Source of the DNA: Xanthobacter aminoxidans
Lineage (GTDB): Bacteria; Pseudomonadota; Alphaproteobacteria; Rhizobiales; Xanthobacteraceae
Direction of reading: 5' to 3'
Assembly: GCF_023571765.1 (NCBI RefSeq)
Contig: NZ_JAMJXC010000011.1
Coordinates: forward strand, 1-64,000
DNA: 64,000 bases
Below the pieces are notes generated by a model that worked only from the letters and a program-made list of their open reading frames with translations, did no database searches and was not told the origin of the DNA. The number at the start of each line of letters is the position of its first letter. The stretch's first letter is position 1. The position numbers and the translations under genes were made by a program. Positions 1 to 8,901 of this stretch are shown one piece after another.

Positions 1-1
1 C

Positions 2-103
2 GCCGCAGGAAAACCACCAAAGCTCGCACTCGTCGCCATCGCCAGACGCATCGTCGTCACCGCAAACGCCCTCCTACGCGACAACGTCACCTTCCAAACC
101 TGA
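2..103 (+). mobile_element. IS110-family transposase, C-terminal 33 residues (gene enters from outside the window)
   Basis: Reading from base 2, an open frame gives a 33-residue tail that runs through KPPKLALVAIARR and a VTANALLRDN segment to a TGA at 101-103. This lysine/leucine/arginine-rich ending is typical of the last helix of IS110/IS1111-type DEDD transposases. The rest of the gene, including the RuvC-like and serine-containing regions, lies upstream of the window. The right end of the element should lie shortly after the stop, within about 20 bases, where the disrupted sensor gene on the other strand begins. The family call rests on the tail only. Confidence 0.7.
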
Positions 104-700
104 CCAGCCCTCAACACAGTTGCCGGCGATCATCCATCGCCCGTCGCTACCGGTCTTGGTGGCGAGGAGCACCCGGCCGCTGTCGCCCATCAGGCCGGCG
201 AATTCCTGCAGGCGGCTGAAGCCGGCGCTGCCGTCGGTGACGATGGCGAGGAGGGCCGCCTGCGGCTGCTGCGGCGCTTGCGGCGTCGCATCCAGCATCC
301 CCCGCGCCACGTCCGCATCGATGGATCGGGCCACCGCCTCGGTCATGAATTCGAGCTGCCCCCTGCGCTCGCCGAGCAGCGTGTCGGAGGCCGACCGGAA
401 GACCGCATAGCTGATGAGCCCCACCGGCAGCGTGAGCAGCGCGAGGAGCGCGAACAGCACCCAGCTCCGGAACGCGAGGACCGGCCGGGCCTCGTCCGTG
501 CCCTGGGCGGCAGCATGCAGCGCGAAATAGAGAAGGGCGGTCGTGACCGCGACGAACACGAACCCCTTGAGGGTGGAGAAAACGCCGAAGCCAATGGAGC
601 CGCCGACGCTCTCGATGAAGCGGTCGGACAAGTAGACCCACAACAGCGCGCCGACCGCGTAGGCGATCGTCACGGACGCGATGTACGAGCGGCGTTTCAT
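74..700 (-). pseudogene. Membrane sensor protein, N-terminal part only, cut off by the IS110 element
   Basis: The frame starts at the ATG at 700 (MKRRSYIASVTIAYAVG) and runs for about 195 native residues before entering the IS element, where it ends by chance at 74. It shows a first membrane segment near residues 7-25 containing LLWVYLSDRF, a second containing FVFVAVTTALLYFAL, and a third containing WVLFALLALLTLPVGL, followed by a presumably periplasmic stretch. The first two segments resemble the N-terminus of many PAS/GGDEF/EAL or histidine-kinase sensors (family knowledge), so the missing 3' part probably encoded a signalling output. No output domain is left here, so the gene is very likely non-functional unless a fusion is expressed. 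Confidence 0.65.
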
Positions 701-869
701 CGGCGCGCTTCTTTCCGAAGCCAGCATCCGTCCATAGCACATATCCGGAGCTGAAAGTGCGGCCGGGCTCGGGATTGCGTGTCCGCCCAGCAAAAAAATA
801 CGCCCCAGCAAGGGGGTACGGTACACCATCCATACGGTCGAGCCCCACGGCGCGGTGGGGCGGACCGGC

Positions 870-1364
870 TCAGGGGATGGGCGCGACCACGTTGTCGAAG
901 CTGATGACGACGTCGGTCTGCTGCTGCTTGGAGGTCATGCGGATCGGCAGGCCGCTGTCCACCGCGATCCACACCCGCTGGGGATCGAACGCGGGGGCTC
1001 CCGGCATGGGCGGCGGCGTGTAGTCGTAGGCCACCGCATTCTTGCCCTGCACCGTCTCCGGGCCGACGCGTCGGCAGTCCTTGAGGCTGGAAGCGCCGGG
1101 AATGACCTTCTTCTGCATCTCCACGCGTCCACCCGGTCCAAGCGGCATCTTGGTCCACTTGGCCCCATGCTTGACGTACATGACATCGCCGACGATCACG
1201 GCCTCCATCAAGGGCGCGCCGGCCATCGCGGCCACCTGCCGGTAGGCCGGAACCTTGCTGAGCCGATCATAGGCGTCCGCCACGCTTTGGCAGTCATCGG
1301 CCCGCGCCGACGAGAGCGGCGCGACGAGACAACCCAGCACCAGGACCGCTGTGGCGGCGCGCAT
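870..1364 (-). CDS. Secreted protein of unknown function, 164 aa
   Basis: The ATG at 1364 follows an AAAGGAAA ribosome site. Residues 1-22 form a signal peptide with a likely cut after SARA, so the mature protein begins near DDCQS and is periplasmic. The mature part has two cysteines (DDCQS and KDCRR) that could form a disulfide, a central VGDVMYVKHGAKWTKMPL stretch and a PPPMPGAPAFDP segment. The alternating beta-like pattern with a VWIAVDSGLPIRM strand faintly recalls LolA/LppX-type lipid-binding folds, but I do not recognise a family. It lies alone between the disrupted sensor gene and the autotransporter, both on the same strand. Confidence 0.7.
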   Translation of the reverse strand: MRAATAVLVLGCLVAPLSSARADDCQSVADAYDRLSKVPAYRQVAAMAGAPLMEAVIVGDVMYVKHGAKWTKMPLGPGGRVEMQKKVIPGASSLKDCRRVGPETVQGKNAVAYDYTPPPMPGAPAFDPQRVWIAVDSGLPIRMTSKQQQTDVVISFDNVVAPIP

Positions 1365-1456
1365 GACGTTTCCTTTCAGATTGGGCGCGCCAGCTTAGGC
1401 CTCACCATGCGGCTGCACAATCAACCGTCAGGAGGTGGGACATACCTGCCATGTCC

Positions 1457-4400
1457 CTACCACTGATAGCGCACCCCGCCCCGCGCGTTCGCCGCCGCGT
1501 AGCCTTCGCCGAACTTGAGACTGGCGGTGGTGAAGCCATTCCAGCCGTTGCCCTTGGCGAACACGTTGAAGCCGCCGCCGATCTCGCCGAAGGCGCCGTT
1601 GAAGTCGTCGGCGACGGTCAAAGGCAACCCGGGGTTGTAGATGGTCACCGTATTGTCCCCAAGGAACTCGTACCAGAGTCGCGCATTCAGATTGGCCTCG
1701 ATGCGCAGCGACGCGTTGTCATAGACCGGCCCGCCCACGCGGGCGCCCAGGCCCACCCTCAGGCTGTCATTGCTGCCGAAGTCCGCCGCCGTGCCGGCGA
1801 GGAGCGGCAGGTTGTTGATGCGGGTAGAGACATAACTCAGCGTTGCAATGGGCTCGAAGAAGCCGGTGGCGCCGAGCTTCGCCCGGTATCCGGTGTCCAG
1901 CGTGAAGCCGAGGCTGGTCGCCCGCACGCTCTGCCCGTAGGCCGCCGGGCCGCCGAGCGTCGGCGCGGTGTAATCCATGGAGAGGATGTCGGCCTTGAAC
2001 AGGCCGTCCACGAACCAGTTGCGGTTGAGGTAGGTGGCATAGGCCCCCACCGTGCCGCCGGAATAATTGGCGGAGGTCGGCGAGGCATCGAAGCCGAGCT
2101 GGGAGGTGACGTAGCCGCCCATGACGCCGAACATCACCGCATCCTTGCCGGACGCCGAGACATTGGTCTTGCCGAAGTCGGCGCCGGCGATGAAGCCGTA
2201 GGTGTCCTGCGCATAGCCCATGTCGTAGGTGTAGGCCGCGCCCGGCACCGTGGCGGTGGCGTTCGAGTCGCGCAGGCCCCAGCTACCCACGGCCTTGGCC
2301 CACACGCCCGGCGTCACGCTCTGCGATCCGGCGCCGGGGGCCTTGCCGACGACGCCGCCATTGCCCCCGTCGAGATAGGTGCGCAGGTCTGCCTGCCGGT
2401 CCAGCCAGCCGCCGCTGGTCTCGTACCAGATGCTCTGCGCGCCGGTGACGAGGCGCGGCAGCTCGTAGGCCTCCCGGTCGGGCACGCCGACGAGGTAGGT
2501 GTCGTTGCCGCGGGTCACGAGGTCGTAGAAGAACACGCCCTTGTCGATGACGCCGCCGAAGCGCGGATCGTAGCCGGCCGACTGGGAGGAGATGACGAAG
2601 CTCGCCTCCTGCGTGCCGTACTTCCCGTAGGAGACGGCATCGGGGTTCACCACCTCCACCACCATCATGCCCTTGGGATTGTAGCCCCCGGCGCTGCCGC
2701 TCACGTCGTTGATGACGATGGCCGTCTGCCCCTGCGTCGCCACCGTGCCGGCGGGCAACGGGTTGCCGTTGGCATCGAGGCCGCCCACCACCAGTCTGTC
2801 GGCGGTGGAGCCGGGGCCGCCCAGCCAGGCATCGATGCCGAGGCGGCTGTTGCCCTGCCCCACGAACACGCCGCTCACATAGGTCACGTCGCGGGCGCCG
2901 TTATAGGCGGTCTGGCCGGGCGTCTCGTCGATCATGGTGAGCAGCCCGGCATCCGTCGAAACGAGGCTGCCGTTGACGAAGGTTTCGAGGCCCGTGAACG
3001 TGGTGGTCTCCCCCTGCGCGCCGTTGAGGGCGGTGACGGTGAGGCCGACATTGTTCACCTGGTCGATGCCGCCGCCGAAGCTGTTGGCGCCCACCGTGAC
3101 CCAGGTGTTGGAGCTTCGATTGTTGAAGGTGTCGTTGCCGTCGGAAAAGCTCACCCGGCCCACCACGGTGCCGTTGTTGGTGACGGTGGTGGAACCCGCA
3201 TCTGCGCGCATCGCCACGCGCCCGGCGGCGCTGGCGAGGTCGCCATTGGCCGCGTAGGTCCAGGAGCTGACCAGCGAACCCGTGCCGACATCGATGGTGG
3301 TGCCGGTGCCGCTCGACACGCGGATCACCGCCTCGTCTTCCGATGCGCCCGAGCCGGACACCACGCTGAAGGCGCCGATGCCCACCGCGACGGTGCCCGT
3401 TCCGTCGGCGCGGATGCCGTTGCCGGTGCCCCCCTGCCCCGCATCCGCATAGACGCGCGCGCCGGTGCCGAGGGTGACGACGGTGGCGCCGCCGCCGCCC
3501 GCCAGCGTGCGGATGCCGGTGCCGCCGGAGAGGATGCGGACGCCGTCCGCGAGCGTCACCGTCACGTCGCCGGTGCCGCCCGTCTGTGCCGCGACGCCGG
3601 CGCCGGCGCTGGTGATGTCCGCGCCCACGTCGACCCGCGCCGCCCCCGCGCCGCCGGAGGTCGCTCCCACGCCGAAGCTGCCGCCCGCCGTGATCTTGCC
3701 GGCGACCGTGATCGTGGTCGCGCCGCCGGTGTTGAGGGCGAGGATGCCGGAGCCCGTCGCGTCGATCTCCGCCGTGTTCTTGACCGTCACCGTGCCCCCG
3801 GCGCCGGAGAGGCCGGCATCGATGCCGGTGGCGCCCGCCGTGACCTTGGCGTTGGTGGTGACGTTGACCGTTCCATTGTCGCCGGTGAGCGCGGCGAGGA
3901 TGCCGGCGCCGCCCGCCTTCACGATGCCGTCCGTGGTGACGGTGACGCTCATGCCGGTGCCGGTGGCGCTGGCGTCGATGCCCTGCGCGCCGGAGGTGAT
4001 GGCGCCGTTCGCCGTCGTCGTCACCGTGGCGGAGCCGCCGGCACCGGTGGAGACCGCGCGCACGCCGAAGCCCGAGACGGTGATGGCATTCTCCACCTTC
4101 ACCTCGGTGGTCGCCGTGCCCGCCGCGGTGGCCGAAGCGTCGGCACCGCTGGCGCTGTCGGTGATGGCGCCGCGCAGGGTGAAGCGGCTCACGGCGTCGC
4201 CCGTGGTCGAGGTGGCGAGCCCCTTCACCGCCGTGCCGGTGCCGCCCTTCACGGTGGCATCGGTGGTGATGAGGGTGGTGGCGTTGCCCTTGGTGCTGGT
4301 GGTGTCGGCGACGATGCCGCCGACATTGCCCGTCACCGCGCCGGTGACGCCGATCTTGGTCTGGGTCGTCCCCTCCACCGAGGAGACGGCCGCGATGGCG

Positions 4401-6433
4401 GCGCCGCCGCTGCTGGAGACGGTGCCGGCGGTCGTCACGTCCACATAGCCGGAGGTGCCGGTCTTGTCGATGCGGATGCCGCCCACCGCGCCGGAGACCG
4501 AGGTGCCGGCCGCCGTCTCCACCACGATGTCGCCGCTGCTGCCCGCATCCGACGACACGCGCAGGCCGACGCTGGAGCCCTTCACCTCGGTGGTGCCGCC
4601 GAAATTCACAGCGACCTTGCCGCCCATCTGCTTCAGGAACACGCCATCCTGCGTGCCTTCAATGGATGCGCTGCCGGACGTGGTAAGCGTGATGGTGCCG
4701 GTGGCCTCGCCATAGAGGCCGAACCCGCCCGCCGCCGTGGACTTCGCCGTGCCGGAGAAGGTCTGGATGGAGAGGTCGCCGCCGGTGGCGTTGAAGAAGG
4801 CGCCGTATTGCCCGCCCGAAGCGCTGCCGCTGAAAATGTCGGCGGTGACGCTGCCGCCCAGCGTGCGCGCGAACACGCCCGCCCCGGTGCCGCCCGTCGC
4901 CGTACCGGAGAAGCCGGAGACAGTGATGTCCCCGCTGGTGCCCGCCTGCGCGAAGATGCCGTACTGCCCGCCCGAGGCGCTGGCGGCGAAATTCTTCACG
5001 CTGATGCCGCCGGTGTCGGTGAGCAGCATCACGCCGTTGGCGCCGCCGACGATGTTGGGCGACCCGGCGGAGCCACCGGTGAAATTGTCGGCGGTGATGG
5101 CGCCGCTGGTGGTGCGGCCATAGATGCCGTAGTCGCTGGTGCCCGTCGCGGTTCCGGAGAAGCCGGAGAAATTGACGCTCCCCGCCCCGGTCTGGGCGAA
5201 GATGCCGTATTGCCCGCCTTGGGCGCTGGAGCCGAAATTCTGGATGCTGATGGCGCCCGACGTGGACAGCGCCTGAAGGCCGGCTGCGCCGCCGGTGAGG
5301 AACGGCCCGCTGCCCGCGCCGGCCGCGAAATTGTCGGCGGTGATGGCGCCTGTCGTGGTCGAGAGCAGAAGGCCGCTGCCAGCCGTGCCCTTGACCGTGC
5401 CGCTGAAGCCGGAGGCATCGATGGCACCGGTGGTGGCGAAGGCGACAATGCCATTCTGGCTGCCCGTCGCGCTGCCGCTGAAGGTCTTCAGCGAGATGTC
5501 CCCGGTGGTGACCACCTGGGCGAAGATGCCGTTGGCGCTGGTGCTGTCCGCCGTGCCGCTGAAACCCGAGAGATCGACGGTGCCGGCATTGGCCTGGGCG
5601 AAGATGGCGTTCTGGCCCGCCGTCGCGCTGCCGCTGAAGTTGCGGATGTTGATGTCGCCCGTTCCGGTCACCTGTGCGAACACGCCGTTGGCGCCGGTGC
5701 CATCGGCACTGCCGGTGAAGCGGTCGATGGCGATGGTGCCGTTGACCGACTGGGCGAACAGGCCATTCTGGCCGCCGGTGGCGCTGCCGGCGAAATCGTT
5801 CACCGTGATGTTGCCGACGGCGATGAGGGTGAGGCCGTCCGAAGTCGTGCCCTTGAAAGTGCCGCCTTCGGCCGCGATGTCGATATTTCCGGTGGTGGAA
5901 GCGAGCACGCCGCTCGCCCCGCCGCTGAGGCTCGCGCCCGCCAGCACCCGCACGCTGGCGTCGGTGGCGGGCAGAAGCGTGAGGGCATAGCTGTCCGCCG
6001 TCACCGTGGCGCCGATGCCGGTGCCGGCCGCCTGCGAGATGGCGCCGCTCGAAATCAGCGAGATGCCGTCGGTGGTCGCCGTGAAGCTGCCGCCGATATT
6101 GTTCAGGATGATATCGCCGCCGCCGAGGCCGGAGCCGACGACCACCGAGATGGGTGCGGCCGCCGTGATACTCGTGTCGTTGGCTGTGGTGATGGTTATG
6201 GTGTTGTCCGTGACCACCGCCGCGGCCGAACTCGCGCCCGAGCAATCGAGCGCCGTGGGGTTGCCCACCGGTCCGGAGGTGACGCAGGCGCCGTAGGCGA
6301 CCGTCGCCGGCATCAGGCCCGCGAGCACCGTGGCGAGCGCCGATCCCGAGAGAAGCGCGCGCATGAGGCGCGCGCGCCGATGGGTCCCGGTTACGACCCG
6401 GCCAGGTCTGTGCCCATGCGTGGCGCCGAACAT
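1457..6433 (-). CDS. Giant autotransporter (type Va secretion) with beta-helical passenger, 1658 aa
   Basis: The start chosen is the ATG at 6433, preceded by GGGAGGGAGGA. Residues 1-49 form an extended signal peptide: a basic stretch (GHRPGRVVTGTHRRAR), then a hydrophobic core ending AYGA. The passenger is a long Gly/Ser/Thr/Ala-rich right-handed beta-helix with roughly 35-45 residue repeats built around GSATGGQNGIFAQ and SGFSGTA motifs in the first half, and valine/threonine-rich repeats (TSAGAGVAAQTGG type) later. The last ~270 residues form the beta-barrel translocator, beginning near PGVWAKAVGSWG and ending in YQW, the aromatic C-terminus expected of a BAM substrate. It should be displayed on the outer membrane. 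Adhesion or biofilm roles are common for the family, but no ligand-binding motif is evident. Stop TAG at 1457-1459. Confidence 0.88.
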   Translation of the reverse strand: MFGATHGHRPGRVVTGTHRRARLMRALLSGSALATVLAGLMPATVAYGACVTSGPVGNPTALDCSGASSAAAVVTDNTITITTANDTSITAAAPISVVVGSGLGGGDIILNNIGGSFTATTDGISLISSGAISQAAGTGIGATVTADSYALTLLPATDASVRVLAGASLSGGASGVLASTTGNIDIAAEGGTFKGTTSDGLTLIAVGNITVNDFAGSATGGQNGLFAQSVNGTIAIDRFTGSADGTGANGVFAQVTGTGDINIRNFSGSATAGQNAIFAQANAGTVDLSGFSGTADSTSANGIFAQVVTTGDISLKTFSGSATGSQNGIVAFATTGAIDASGFSGTVKGTAGSGLLLSTTTGAITADNFAAGAGSGPFLTGGAAGLQALSTSGAISIQNFGSSAQGGQYGIFAQTGAGSVNFSGFSGTATGTSDYGIYGRTTSGAITADNFTGGSAGSPNIVGGANGVMLLTDTGGISVKNFAASASGGQYGIFAQAGTSGDITVSGFSGTATGGTGAGVFARTLGGSVTADIFSGSASGGQYGAFFNATGGDLSIQTFSGTAKSTAAGGFGLYGEATGTITLTTSGSASIEGTQDGVFLKQMGGKVAVNFGGTTEVKGSSVGLRVSSDAGSSGDIVVETAAGTSVSGAVGGIRIDKTGTSGYVDVTTAGTVSSSGGAAIAAVSSVEGTTQTKIGVTGAVTGNVGGIVADTTSTKGNATTLITTDATVKGGTGTAVKGLATSTTGDAVSRFTLRGAITDSASGADASATAAGTATTEVKVENAITVSGFGVRAVSTGAGGSATVTTTANGAITSGAQGIDASATGTGMSVTVTTDGIVKAGGAGILAALTGDNGTVNVTTNAKVTAGATGIDAGLSGAGGTVTVKNTAEIDATGSGILALNTGGATTITVAGKITAGGSFGVGATSGGAGAARVDVGADITSAGAGVAAQTGGTGDVTVTLADGVRILSGGTGIRTLAGGGGATVVTLGTGARVYADAGQGGTGNGIRADGTGTVAVGIGAFSVVSGSGASEDEAVIRVSSGTGTTIDVGTGSLVSSWTYAANGDLASAAGRVAMRADAGSTTVTNNGTVVGRVSFSDGNDTFNNRSSNTWVTVGANSFGGGIDQVNNVGLTVTALNGAQGETTTFTGLETFVNGSLVSTDAGLLTMIDETPGQTAYNGARDVTYVSGVFVGQGNSRLGIDAWLGGPGSTADRLVVGGLDANGNPLPAGTVATQGQTAIVINDVSGSAGGYNPKGMMVVEVVNPDAVSYGKYGTQEASFVISSQSAGYDPRFGGVIDKGVFFYDLVTRGNDTYLVGVPDREAYELPRLVTGAQSIWYETSGGWLDRQADLRTYLDGGNGGVVGKAPGAGSQSVTPGVWAKAVGSWGLRDSNATATVPGAAYTYDMGYAQDTYGFIAGADFGKTNVSASGKDAVMFGVMGGYVTSQLGFDASPTSANYSGGTVGAYATYLNRNWFVDGLFKADILSMDYTAPTLGGPAAYGQSVRATSLGFTLDTGYRAKLGATGFFEPIATLSYVSTRINNLPLLAGTAADFGSNDSLRVGLGARVGGPVYDNASLRIEANLNARLWYEFLGDNTVTIYNPGLPLTVADDFNGAFGEIGGGFNVFAKGNGWNGFTTASLKFGEGYAAANARGGVRYQW

Positions 6434-6585
6434 GCGCTTGTCCTCCCTCCCGGTCCCGGACGCGCCCCCTTTAGCGCGGCACAAGGACTCCGGCGCACGT
6501 CCGCGCACGCGACCGGCCCGCCAGAGGGGCGCCGGTCGGCGACAGCGAAGCAGCCGTTTCGGGTGGGGACAGAATTTCCTATCAT

Positions 6586-6607
6586 GGTTAACCTAGAGTT
6601 ACGTAAC
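6586..6607. promoter_or_regulatory. Two adjacent perfect palindromes upstream of the autotransporter gene
   Basis: GGTTAACC (6586-6593) and GTTACGTAAC (6598-6607) lie five bases apart in the only AT-rich patch of the gap between the autotransporter start (6433) and the exporter gene (ends 6698). They sit about 150 bases before the autotransporter start codon. They could be a regulator binding site in its promoter; no regulator can be named. Nothing else recognisable was seen in 6434-6660. Confidence 0.35.
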
Positions 6608-6660
6608 GCAACAAATGCTCGCAAGGTCTTCCCGAAGCTCTCGCCGGCATTCTTCGCGCC

Positions 6661-6705
6661 CTGAGGGCTACACCCCTGAGGGCTACCCCCCTGAGGGCTA
6701 CACCT
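6661..6705 (-). repeat. Three tandem copies of a 15-bp unit overlapping the exporter gene stop
   Basis: The unit CTGAGGGCTACACCC occurs at 6661-6675, 6676-6690 and 6691-6705 with one or two substitutions. Read on the minus strand it contains TAG, and because 15 is a multiple of three the exporter gene has in-frame TAG codons at 6698-6700, 6683-6685 and 6668-6670. The array therefore gives three stops in a row in the same frame. Each unit also contains an imperfect CCCT/AGGG dyad. Confidence 0.85.
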
Positions 6706-7882
6706 GCCGCCACAGCAACGCGAGCAGCACCGCCGCGCCGAGCCACAAGGCGATCAGCGCCGAGAGCACCGCGCCCGCCCCGCCGGCCGTCAGCAGCTGC
6801 GCTGCACCGAGCGGCGCCAGCGCCTGCGCCAGCAAGGCCGGCCGGGCGAGGCGGCCGGCGAGGATGGGATAGCGCTCCGCCCCCAGCACGGCCAAAGGCA
6901 CCGTGCCCTTGGAAATGGAGAAGATGCCGTTGCCGGCGCCGTAGGCCACCAGCGCCACCGCGACGATGGGAAAGCCCGCTGCCAGCAGCACCAGCCCCAG
7001 CCCCATGAGCGCCACCGCCCAGATCATCGTCCAGAGCGGATGGTGACGCCCGCCGGACGCCTGCTCGATGATGCGCGCGAAAACCTGCGCCGGGCCGATG
7101 AAGGCCCCGGCGGCCACCGCCTCGGCGAGGCTCAGGCCGCGCGACTGGAGCAGCGCCAGCACCTGAACCGACATGGCGGAGGCGATGGTGCCGATGAGGG
7201 TGACGATGCCGGCCATGAGCAGGAAGGAAATGCGCTCCCGCCCGCCCAGCACCACCGACCCGCCCCGCGCCGGCCGGCCGGTCTCCGCCCGCGGCGCGAT
7301 CGCCGGCATGAAGGCCAGCACCAGCGGGATCGACACGAAGAGATGGAGGCCGGCATAGACGAGGCAGGTCGCCCGCCAGCCCAGATGCGCATCGAGGAAG
7401 GCGGTGATGGGCCAGCACACCGTGCTGGCGAAGCCGCCCCACAGGGTGAGCATGGTGATTGCCCGCCGTGCCCCAGCGCCATAGAGCCGGCCGAGGGCGG
7501 CGAAGGCGGCGTCATAGAGGCTCGCCGCCATGCCCGCGCCGGCGATGCACCAGCCCAGCATGAACATCGCCGGCCCCGGCGCCAGCGCCAGCAAGGCGAG
7601 GCCGCAGGCCAGCAGCGCGCATCCGCCCGCCAGCACGGGCCGCCCACCGCGGGCATCGATCAGCGCGCCCACCTTCGGCGAGACGAGTCCCGCCACCAGA
7701 AGCCCGACGGAGAGGCTGCCGACGATCCATTGCAGCGGCCAGCCGGTATCCTTGGAAATCGGCCCGGCCAGCACCGTGAGCAGATAAAAAGACGAGCCCC
7801 AGGTGAGGATCTGCACCACGCCCAGCGCGGCGATGACCGAACGGCCGGCGCCCTCCGTCCCGGCGGGTGAGGCGGCGCTCAC
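6698..7882 (-). CDS. MFS exporter co-transcribed with arsH, 394 aa
   Basis: This is a 12-segment major facilitator. The GTG start at 7882 overlaps the arsH stop by four bases (GTGA), showing translational coupling. The first helix holds [14 protein letters not shown]. The loop 2-3 region has [16 protein letters not shown], a form of the MFS signature with the RGGRP motif. Helices continue to LLWRQV at the C-terminus. Such MFS proteins are often found beside arsH and some (ArsK type) export trivalent arsenic or antimony compounds; that assignment here is inference from context. The gene ends inside a 15-bp tandem repeat. An upstream in-frame extension exists but lies entirely within arsH and shows no protein-like composition. 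Confidence 0.85.
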   Translation of the reverse strand: MSAASPAGTEGAGRSVIAALGVVQILTWGSSFYLLTVLAGPISKDTGWPLQWIVGSLSVGLLVAGLVSPKVGALIDARGGRPVLAGGCALLACGLALLALAPGPAMFMLGWCIAGAGMAASLYDAAFAALGRLYGAGARRAITMLTLWGGFASTVCWPITAFLDAHLGWRATCLVYAGLHLFVSIPLVLAFMPAIAPRAETGRPARGGSVVLGGRERISFLLMAGIVTLIGTIASAMSVQVLALLQSRGLSLAEAVAAGAFIGPAQVFARIIEQASGGRHHPLWTMIWAVALMGLGLVLLAAGFPIVAVALVAYGAGNGIFSISKGTVPLAVLGAERYPILAGRLARPALLAQALAPLGAAQLLTAGGAGAVLSALIALWLGAAVLLALLWRQV

Positions 7883-8601
7883 CGCACGGCCGCGTCGAGG
7901 GCGAGCCGCGCCTCCAGCGCCTCGGCCGCTTCCTTGCGCTCGCTGTAGCGGTCGGTGAGATAGGGGGAGATGTCGCGCGTCAGCAGCGTGAACTTCACCA
8001 GCTCCTCCATCACGTCCACCACCCGGTCGTAAAAGGCGGAGGGCTTCATCCGGCCCGCCTCGTCGAACTCCTGATAGGCCTTGGCGACGGACGACTGGTT
8101 GGGAATGGTGAGCATGCGCATCCAGCGGCCGAGGATGCGCATCTGGTTCAAGGCGTTGAAGGATTGCGAGCCGCCGCACACCTGCATCACCGCCAGCGTG
8201 CGCCCCTGCGTGGGACGGATGGCGCCGAGGGCGAGGGGGATCCAGTCGATCTGCGCCTTCATCACCGCGCTCATGGCGCCGTGCCGCTCCGGGCTGCACC
8301 ACACCTGCCCTTCGGACCACAAAGTGAGTTCGCGCAGCTCCGCCACCTTGGGGTGCTCCACCGGGGCGCCATCGGGCAGAGGCAGGCCATCCGCGTGGTA
8401 GACCCGCGTTTCCGCGCCGAGCCGCTTCAGCAGCCGCTCCGCCTCCAGCGTCAGCAGGCGGGAATAGGAGCGCTCGCGCAGCGAGCCGTAGAGCAGCAGG
8501 ATGCGCGGCGGATGGCGCGACGGCACGGCGGGGAGCAGCCGGTCGAGGCTCGGGACGTGAAACAGGGCCTCGGTTACGTTGGGGAGGGTGTCGTCGGTCA
8601 C
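7879..8601 (-). CDS. arsH: ArsH, NADPH-dependent FMN oxidoreductase of organoarsenical resistance
   Basis: The flavodoxin-like protein carries the FMN phosphate-binding motif [10 protein letters not shown] near residue 40 and the conserved blocks [42 protein letters not shown] and [21 protein letters not shown], all typical of ArsH (shown here in pieces). ArsH enzymes oxidise trivalent methylated or aromatic arsenicals, or reduce quinones and iron in some hosts. The GTG at 8601, preceded by a GAGGA site, gives 240 residues, close to the usual length; an ATG at 8661 would add 20 residues. It forms a two-gene operon with the MFS exporter. No arsR, arsC or arsB is nearby, so the pair looks like a stand-alone detoxification module. 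Confidence 0.92.
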   Translation of the reverse strand: MTDDTLPNVTEALFHVPSLDRLLPAVPSRHPPRILLLYGSLRERSYSRLLTLEAERLLKRLGAETRVYHADGLPLPDGAPVEHPKVAELRELTLWSEGQVWCSPERHGAMSAVMKAQIDWIPLALGAIRPTQGRTLAVMQVCGGSQSFNALNQMRILGRWMRMLTIPNQSSVAKAYQEFDEAGRMKPSAFYDRVVDVMEELVKFTLLTRDISPYLTDRYSERKEAAEALEARLALDAAVR

Positions 8602-8823
8602 GGGGGCGTCCTCGCCTGGGCTGGCTCCGGCGCTCTCATAGCAGGCCCGCGCACGGCTCACAGCATCGATCCGCTCCCGGCGGCGTTGCGCCGCGCGGGA
8701 GTATGTGCACGCGACGTGAGCAGCGTGAAAGTCAAAATATCATCAAAAGTACAAATACTGCGCACCATTAGACGGATCGTAAAATCACGTTCCAATCATT
8801 CTGCCGCGATCCGGAATATTCGA

Positions 8824-8852
8824 TTGACGCCGCGCGCGGCCGCCCGAATATA
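8824..8852 (+). promoter_or_regulatory. Probable sigma-70 promoter of the cupin gene
   Basis: TTGACG (8824-8829), a 17-base spacer and AATATA (8847-8852) match -35 and -10 elements at ideal spacing. The start codon lies at 8902, about 40 bases after the expected transcription start, with a GGGAGA ribosome site at 8891. The surrounding 8735-8825 is unusually AT-rich for this genome. No operator is obvious, though GGAATATTCG (8813-8822) and CGAATATATCC flank the -35/-10 pair as an imperfect inverted repeat. Confidence 0.55.
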
Positions 8853-8901
8853 TCCCGAAGCCTTCACGGCCCCGCATCCGCTTCGCAACCGGGAGATTGC
8901 T

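Noticed and set aside
1451-6664. A very long open frame on the plus strand opposite the autotransporter gene
   Set aside because: It is the antisense image of a GC-rich repetitive gene: Arg/His/Ala/Gly-rich translation without folds, no ribosome site, and the minus strand has signal peptide, repeats and a barrel.
7883-8320. N-terminal extension of the MFS exporter reading through arsH
   Set aside because: The extension is Arg/Gly-rich shadow coding of arsH; the GTG at 7882 with GTGA overlap gives a normal MFS length.
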